From Pseudomonadota bacterium (GTDB lineage: Bacteria; Pseudomonadota; Alphaproteobacteria; Paracaedibacterales; CAITNM01): a stretch of 17,077 nucleotides of DNA. Shown here piece by piece: positions 12,689 through 17,077 of this stretch. The translations under genes were made by a program, and so were the position numbers. Each line of letters opens with the position of its first letter. The first letter of the stretch is position 1. The notes under the pieces were generated by a model. It was not told where the DNA came from. It worked only from the letters and a program-made list of their open reading frames with translations, and ran no database searches. The stretch lies in assembly GCA_026400695.1 (NCBI GenBank), contig JAPLON010000017.1, positions 1 to 17,077 on the forward strand, read 5' to 3'.

Positions 12689-14311
12689 ATGATCTATTTA
12701 CAAAATTTAACCCGTCGATTTGGTGGACGTGTAGTGTTAGATAACATAAGCCACCGCTTCCCTGAACAGGGTTGTATAGGGCTTGTTGGTGTTAATGGAG
12801 CAGGAAAGTCAACCCTGTTAAATATTTTGTGTGGCCTTGATGAGCCAGATGATGGAAAAATTATTAAACCTCGTGACACGGTTATTGGGTACCTGCCACA
12901 AGAACCTAATCAAAATCCGAAATCAACTATTTTGGAAGAAGCATTGGGTGGCGCAGAATACATTTTAAAGATTCAGAACCGTTTGAATGAAGTGCTCAAA
13001 GAAATGGAAAAAAGTTGTACTGATGCAATTGCAAAAGAATATGATCACTTAATGCATGAAATGATGCATTTAGACGGTTTTGCCATTGAATCAGAGGCTA
13101 AGGAATTACTCTGTGGTATGGGGTTTAAAATTGCAGATTTTGATAAAGATCCCAAAAGCCTATCAGGTGGATGGCGCATGCGTTTAGAACTAGTGCGCCT
13201 TTTTTTGAAAAAACCTAACTTCTTAGTGTTAGACGAACCAACTAACCACTTAGACCTTCCAAGTATGGAATGGGTAGAACGCTTTTTAAAAAGCTTTAAG
13301 GGATGCTTAGTCTTTGTTTCCCATGACCGCTCTTTAATAAATCGCCTAGCAACCAATATTTTGCATTTGCACCACGGGGAAATGAATGACTACGTAGGCA
13401 ACTATGATAAATTTTTGGAAGCTTATGAATTAGAACAAGAGCAAATAATGGCACAAAAGCAAAACCTTGGGGCAAAAGCCCAACAGGTACAAAGCTTCGT
13501 TGATCGTTTTCGCGCATCTGCCAGTAAAGCACGCCAAGTACAAAGCCGCGTAAAAATGCTGCAAAAACTTTATGATGCAGATATGAATTTAAAAGCTGAT
13601 GATAAAAATCCGCCTATCAATATACGTTTAGAATGCGCCAGGAAAAGCGGTAGAGTTGTGCTAAATGCAAAAGATCTGGCCATTGGCTACAGTGATAAAC
13701 CTTTAGTAAAAAAACTTAGTTTCAGGCTAGAGCGTGGGCAGAAACTTGCTATTGTTGGGGCCAACGGTATTGGTAAATCAACCCTAATCAAAACCCTTTT
13801 AAACTTAGTACCAAAACTTGATGGCACAGTTGAACTCGGTCACGATGTGGATGTAGCCTATTTTGCCCAGGATCAGTTGGATTACCTAATGCCAAAAGCA
13901 ACTATGCTTGAAAATTTAATGCAGCTAAACCAGCATTTAAGTATTGGTCAAGCAAGATCAATGTTAGGGGCATTTTTATTCAAAGGTGACGATGTTTTTA
14001 AACCGCTTAATGTGCTTTCTGGTGGTGAAAAAAACCGAGTTGGCTTGTGTTGCCTGCTAGCAAAAAAAGCTAACACGCTAATTTTAGACGAACCCACAAA
14101 CCACTTGGATATGCAAAGCATAGATATTTTAGCAGAAGCTTTGCGAGTGTTTGAAGGCACTGTAATGTTTGTTAGTCACAACCGTAGCTTTATTGACGAT
14201 GTAGCCACGCATATTTTAGGTCTTAACCCACGTGGGCAAACCTTACTTGTTGAAGGAGACCTTGATAGGTTCGAAGCAAAAGCTGCCCAAGTAGAGTTTG
14301 CTTGGAATTAG
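12689..14311 (+). CDS. ABC-F family ATPase (ribosome-associated)
   Basis: 540 residues with two ABC domains and no membrane segments. Domain 1: Walker A GVNGAGKST (34-42), signature LSGG (158-161), Walker B ending LDEPTNHLD (181-189). Domain 2: Walker A GANGIGKST (357-365), signature LSGGEKNR (443-450), Walker B LILDEPT (464-470). Between them is the charged helical linker (about 245-300, with RFRASASKARQVQSR) typical of ABC-F proteins, which inserts into the ribosomal E site and affects translation. The linker resembles the YheS/ABCF3 type more than EttA, although YLPQEP (68-73) resembles EttA; the subfamily cannot be settled by eye. All ATPase residues look intact. It starts a plus-strand run leading to recJ. 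Confidence 0.93.
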   Translation: MIYLQNLTRRFGGRVVLDNISHRFPEQGCIGLVGVNGAGKSTLLNILCGLDEPDDGKIIKPRDTVIGYLPQEPNQNPKSTILEEALGGAEYILKIQNRLNEVLKEMEKSCTDAIAKEYDHLMHEMMHLDGFAIESEAKELLCGMGFKIADFDKDPKSLSGGWRMRLELVRLFLKKPNFLVLDEPTNHLDLPSMEWVERFLKSFKGCLVFVSHDRSLINRLATNILHLHHGEMNDYVGNYDKFLEAYELEQEQIMAQKQNLGAKAQQVQSFVDRFRASASKARQVQSRVKMLQKLYDADMNLKADDKNPPINIRLECARKSGRVVLNAKDLAIGYSDKPLVKKLSFRLERGQKLAIVGANGIGKSTLIKTLLNLVPKLDGTVELGHDVDVAYFAQDQLDYLMPKATMLENLMQLNQHLSIGQARSMLGAFLFKGDDVFKPLNVLSGGEKNRVGLCCLLAKKANTLILDEPTNHLDMQSIDILAEALRVFEGTVMFVSHNRSFIDDVATHILGLNPRGQTLLVEGDLDRFEAKAAQVEFAWN

Positions 14312-14581
14312 AATAATTAGAGCGCAACTAATGAATAACGCTAATACGAGTTTTTTCACAAAGATTAACGAATGATTAATCTTTTGATGGTATACGGTTC
14401 CTCCCCCCACCCCCGCCCAAATAAAGGGTGGGCCACCCTCCTTGGCTCCAACCTTGCAGCAGATAAAGCTTCGCCATTGGCATCCTTTTGGGCTTTATGT
14501 GGATGCATTGAAGTAATATCTGAAGAACTGTTCTTATGTATCAATATACATCAATATAGATTAAAAAATGGTTAAATACAT
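14312..14581. other. Gap between ABC-F and the membrane protein, including a GC-rich island
   Basis: No convincing gene. A 67-codon frame at 14372-14575 lacks a ribosome-binding site and any recognised motif. The stretch 14399-14480 is far richer in G and C than its surroundings, with runs of C. CCGCCC (14413-14418) or CCACCC (14407-14412) can pair with GGGTGG (14426-14431), and GGGTGG/CCACCC (14426-14438) form a tight dyad, so alternative hairpins compete. On the minus strand the G-runs could form a quadruplex. Confidence 0.5.
14541..14560 (+). repeat. Tandem decamer upstream of the membrane-protein gene
   Basis: Two adjacent 10-base units, TCAATATACA and TCAATATAGA, differ at one position. 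They sit 21 bases before the ATG at 14582. The one-turn spacing would put both units on the same helix face, but in AT-rich DNA this may be chance. Confidence 0.45.
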
Positions 14582-15895
14582 ATGCTGAAACTTGAACAAC
14601 TTATGAGTAAGAATAATTCCATGAGGTACTATAATCAGATAGTACGATTTATACCTCTTGCTTGCTTTATAGGTTGTGTCACACTATTTTGGCCTGGACT
14701 GTTACGACCAGACTCGATTACCCAAATGCAACAAGGCATTAGTGGAACCATTAGTGATCTACATCCCCCAATGCTAGGGTTTATTTTTGGAATTTTTAAC
14801 AAAATTTATAACGGACCTGGTCCTATACTACTGCTTGATTTAGCGCTTTATTGGAGTGCGGTAGCTATATTTGCAAACACTGAAAAGCACAAAGCTAAAT
14901 GGTATTTTCTAATAGCTGTTTTTCCGCCAATCATCTCCTACCAACTGCTGATTATTAAAGACATAGGCTTTGTAAATTCATACCTTTTTAGCTGTGCTTG
15001 GTTACATTTTTATAACTTTCGCCAAATTAAACCATCACGCTCTTCCTTATTAATTTGGCTTAGTATTATTTTTTACGGCACTGCGTGTGCTTATCAAGCA
15101 ATCATCGCCCTACCCTGGCTTTGTCTTTGGTTAGGAAAAATTTACCGGCCCAATAATACTCGTAAATGGATTTATTTAAGCAGCATCACCTTTGTAACAA
15201 TAATTAGTGCAGTAACCGTTTTCAACAAGCAAATGGGTACTATCTCTAACATAGGGCAACACTTGAAGTTATATGACATTTCTGGAATTTCCACACATCT
15301 TAAGAAACCGGTTTTCCCTGATTACCTTACTAAAAATCCAAAATTTGATTTTGAACGTATTAAAAAATTATATAATACCGCAAGGGTAGATGATCTTACT
15401 TTTTGCGCAGACACACCATTACCACCAACCAACAACCAAGTTGAGCTTAAGGAACTTCGTTATGCGTGGATTTTAGCCATTGCAAAACATCCTATAGCTT
15501 ATCTAAAACACCGCCTTGGAATTTTTGAAAGGCAGCTAACTCTTTCTCTTTTAAAGACATCTGAAGAAATTAAAGGAGAGACACCAAGTACGATATTAAA
15601 ATTAATAACCTGGATAGACGGCACATGGCTATTCACAATTGCTAAATGGCTAATGGCTTGTATTATTTATGTAATTTTACAGATTGTCTTTGTTTACAAA
15701 GGCTTAAAAAACTTCAACAAACACCAAAAGTACATTGCATTATTTTTTCAAAACATGAGTGGCCTAAACTTAGTTACGTCTTTATTTTTTGTCGCCCAAG
15801 CTTCTGAAGCGCGATATGCTTACCTTACAATAATAACGTGTTGTTTTAGTTTGCCTTTGTTTATTTCAGCAGGAAAAAAAAATGAAATCACTTAA
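14582..15895 (+). CDS. Polytopic membrane protein, GT-C glycosyltransferase-like (DUF6020-type)
   Basis: 437 residues with roughly 9-11 hydrophobic spans. An early outer loop holds RPDSITQ (42-48) followed by SDLHPPM (58-64), the D...HPP arrangement seen in GT-C fold membrane glycosyltransferases and their relatives. IIKD (124-127) and a C-terminal EARY (409-412) match the KD and ExRY positions of the same group. A soluble stretch between about 225 and 290 would be periplasmic. Such proteins use polyprenyl-phosphate sugars to modify lipopolysaccharide or other surface glycans, but the donor and acceptor cannot be read here. The last 14 bases overlap the start of recJ, so the two are probably cotranscribed. 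The ATG has no strong ribosome-binding site; later ATGs at 14603 and 14621 are possible starts. Glycosyltransferase function is an inference from loop motifs. Confidence 0.6.
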   Translation: MLKLEQLMSKNNSMRYYNQIVRFIPLACFIGCVTLFWPGLLRPDSITQMQQGISGTISDLHPPMLGFIFGIFNKIYNGPGPILLLDLALYWSAVAIFANTEKHKAKWYFLIAVFPPIISYQLLIIKDIGFVNSYLFSCAWLHFYNFRQIKPSRSSLLIWLSIIFYGTACAYQAIIALPWLCLWLGKIYRPNNTRKWIYLSSITFVTIISAVTVFNKQMGTISNIGQHLKLYDISGISTHLKKPVFPDYLTKNPKFDFERIKKLYNTARVDDLTFCADTPLPPTNNQVELKELRYAWILAIAKHPIAYLKHRLGIFERQLTLSLLKTSEEIKGETPSTILKLITWIDGTWLFTIAKWLMACIIYVILQIVFVYKGLKNFNKHQKYIALFFQNMSGLNLVTSLFFVAQASEARYAYLTIITCCFSLPLFISAGKKNEIT

Positions 15896-17077
15896 AGGTT
15901 TTGATTGGGTTTTGACCAATGCAGAAGACCGATTGGTATTGCAATATATGCAAGCTTATGAATTACCAGAATTTCTTGCACGTATTCTAGTGGCTCGTGA
16001 TATTGAGTTTGATAACGTAAACGATTTTTTAACCCCATCACTAAGGAAGTTGCTACCTGAACCATATTTACTAAATGATATGGAAACCGCGGTTAAAAGA
16101 ACTATTCAGGCAATTACATCTAAACAAAAAATTGTAGTTTATGGTGATTATGATGTCGATGGTGCCACCGCATCTGCCCTGTTAAGGCGCTATCTAAGAG
16201 ATATCAGCGCAACTTCAAACTTATATATTCCAAATCGTTTAGATGAAGGCTATGGGGCAAATCCAACAGCCATGAAGCAACTTTCCAATAAATATAATTT
16301 ATGTCTTATGGTTGATTGCGGTACAACGGCATTTGAAGCGTTAGATGTTGCATCTAACTGCGGTTTAGATGTTATCGTGCTTGATCACCACACCGCACAA
16401 ACAGAGCTACCAAAAGCTGCTGCCATTGTTAATCCAAATCGCTTAGATCAAGACTTAAATGAACGAGAAGATCTACGTTTTTTGTGCGCCGCTGGAGTTG
16501 CATTTGTATTTTTAGTGGCAGTTAACAGGGCTTTACGTGAAGAAGGATACTTTAAAGAAGTTTCTGAGCCTAATCTAATTAATTACCTAGATCTTGTGGC
16601 TCTGGGAACAGTTTGCGACGTTATGCCCTTAAAAGGCCTAAATAGAGCTTTTGTTACCCAAGGTTTAAAAATTGCTCAAAAAAGACAAAATTTAGGACTG
16701 GCCACTTTAGCTGATGTTGCTGAACTTAAATGTGGCATTACTTCAGCCTATCATTTCGGCTTTGTACTTGGCCCACGTATTAATGCTGGAGGAAGAGTTG
16801 GCCAGGCTGATCTTGGATCCAATTTATTGTTTACCAAGGACAACCTAGAGGCAAAAGAAATCGCCTTAAGACTAAATGAACTCAATTTGCAACGTCAAGA
16901 AATTGAACGCCAAGTGCTTGAAGAAGCCATCGCTCAGGTGGAAAAATACGAATTAGATAGTCGTTCAGTAATTATGGTCAAAGGTAAAGGTTGGCATCCA
17001 GGTGTTGTAGGGATTGTTGCAAGCCGTTTAAAAGACCGCTACCACAAACCGTCTCTAGTAGTAACAGATTGGGAAAA
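15882..17077 (+). CDS. recJ: Single-strand-specific 5'-3' exonuclease RecJ (5' part, runs off the window)
   Basis: 398 codons are visible; the gene continues beyond the right edge. ATG 15882 has AGGA 7 bases upstream and overlaps the preceding gene by 14 bases. DHH-family motifs are intact: YGDYDVDG (87-94), VDCGTTA (144-150), DHH at 168-170, and further on the GPRINAGGR and GWHPGVVGIVASR segments that open the DHHA1 domain. These hold the two metal ions of the nuclease. RecJ trims 5' ends of single-stranded DNA in recombination (RecFOR pathway), mismatch and base-excision repair. No frameshift is seen in the visible part. As a typical housekeeping gene it anchors the right side of the window as chromosomal. 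Confidence 0.95.
   Translation, partial: MKSLKGFDWVLTNAEDRLVLQYMQAYELPEFLARILVARDIEFDNVNDFLTPSLRKLLPEPYLLNDMETAVKRTIQAITSKQKIVVYGDYDVDGATASALLRRYLRDISATSNLYIPNRLDEGYGANPTAMKQLSNKYNLCLMVDCGTTAFEALDVASNCGLDVIVLDHHTAQTELPKAAAIVNPNRLDQDLNEREDLRFLCAAGVAFVFLVAVNRALREEGYFKEVSEPNLINYLDLVALGTVCDVMPLKGLNRAFVTQGLKIAQKRQNLGLATLADVAELKCGITSAYHFGFVLGPRINAGGRVGQADLGSNLLFTKDNLEAKEIALRLNELNLQRQEIERQVLEEAIAQVEKYELDSRSVIMVKGKGWHPGVVGIVASRLKDRYHKPSLVVTDWE

Noticed and set aside
14316..14357. ATTAG/CTAAT stem and later T-run after the ABC-F gene as a terminator
   Set aside because: A 5-bp stem separated by about 19 bases from the T-run is not an intrinsic terminator.
14372..14575. 67-codon frame over the GC-rich island
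   Set aside because: No ribosome-binding site, no motif, and composition driven by the C-runs.
1..17077. CRISPR arrays, insertion sequences, attachment sites
   Set aside because: No regularly spaced repeats, transposase or integrase genes, or terminal repeats were found by reading.

Overview
The window is AT-rich bacterial DNA. It looks like a host-associated or intracellular alphaproteobacterium, plausibly of the Holosporales/Rickettsiales type. The RppH protein has the alphaproteobacterial form of the family (YDLP, KYKGQKQKWF and VPFK segments). A single-domain CinA-like MoCF protein lies directly downstream of it. tRNA-His keeps the ancestral G-1:C73 pair, which many free-living alphaproteobacteria have lost. 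A lone BioY, an aromatic amino-acid permease, exported ankyrin-like proteins and a patatin resembling the animal ATGL family suggest life on host nutrients and contact with host molecules. The placement is inferred from these family features; no search was run.

Left block (about 150-5880, all on the minus strand) is accessory. It holds a subtilisin-like protease with Glu at the catalytic Asp position, two paralogous exported proteins with ankyrin-like repeats, and an ATGL-like patatin lipase. Each begins with a Sec-type signal peptide. Long gene-free gaps (2168-2617 and 5880-6285) and perfect inverted repeats separate the genes.

Middle block (6286-10441) is mostly housekeeping. A plus-strand HAAAP permease meets a minus-strand CinA-like gene tail to tail inside one CTAG. 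Upstream of the CinA-like gene on the minus strand come rppH (ATGA overlap), tRNA-His with its own good promoter, and sixA. dprA is divergent from sixA.

Right block (10455-17077) starts with an exported orphan protein that has a clear promoter and an operator-like palindrome. Then come a PAP2 phosphatase with a textbook terminator, bioY, a plus-strand ABC-F ATPase, a GC-rich non-coding island, an unknown GT-C-like membrane protein, and the 5' part of recJ, which runs off the window.

Several apparent longest frames begin at TTG or GTG codons that are probably not the real starts. I moved the starts of the first ankyrin protein, the patatin, the permease, the exported orphan and the PAP2 protein to internal ATGs that fit the ribosome-binding sites and signal peptides better. 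The most unusual points are the exported ankyrin/patatin/protease block, the Asp-to-Glu changes in two different hydrolase active sites, a serine-tract plus VTAK module shared by two otherwise unrelated exported proteins, the palindrome in front of the orphan gene, and the GC-rich island.
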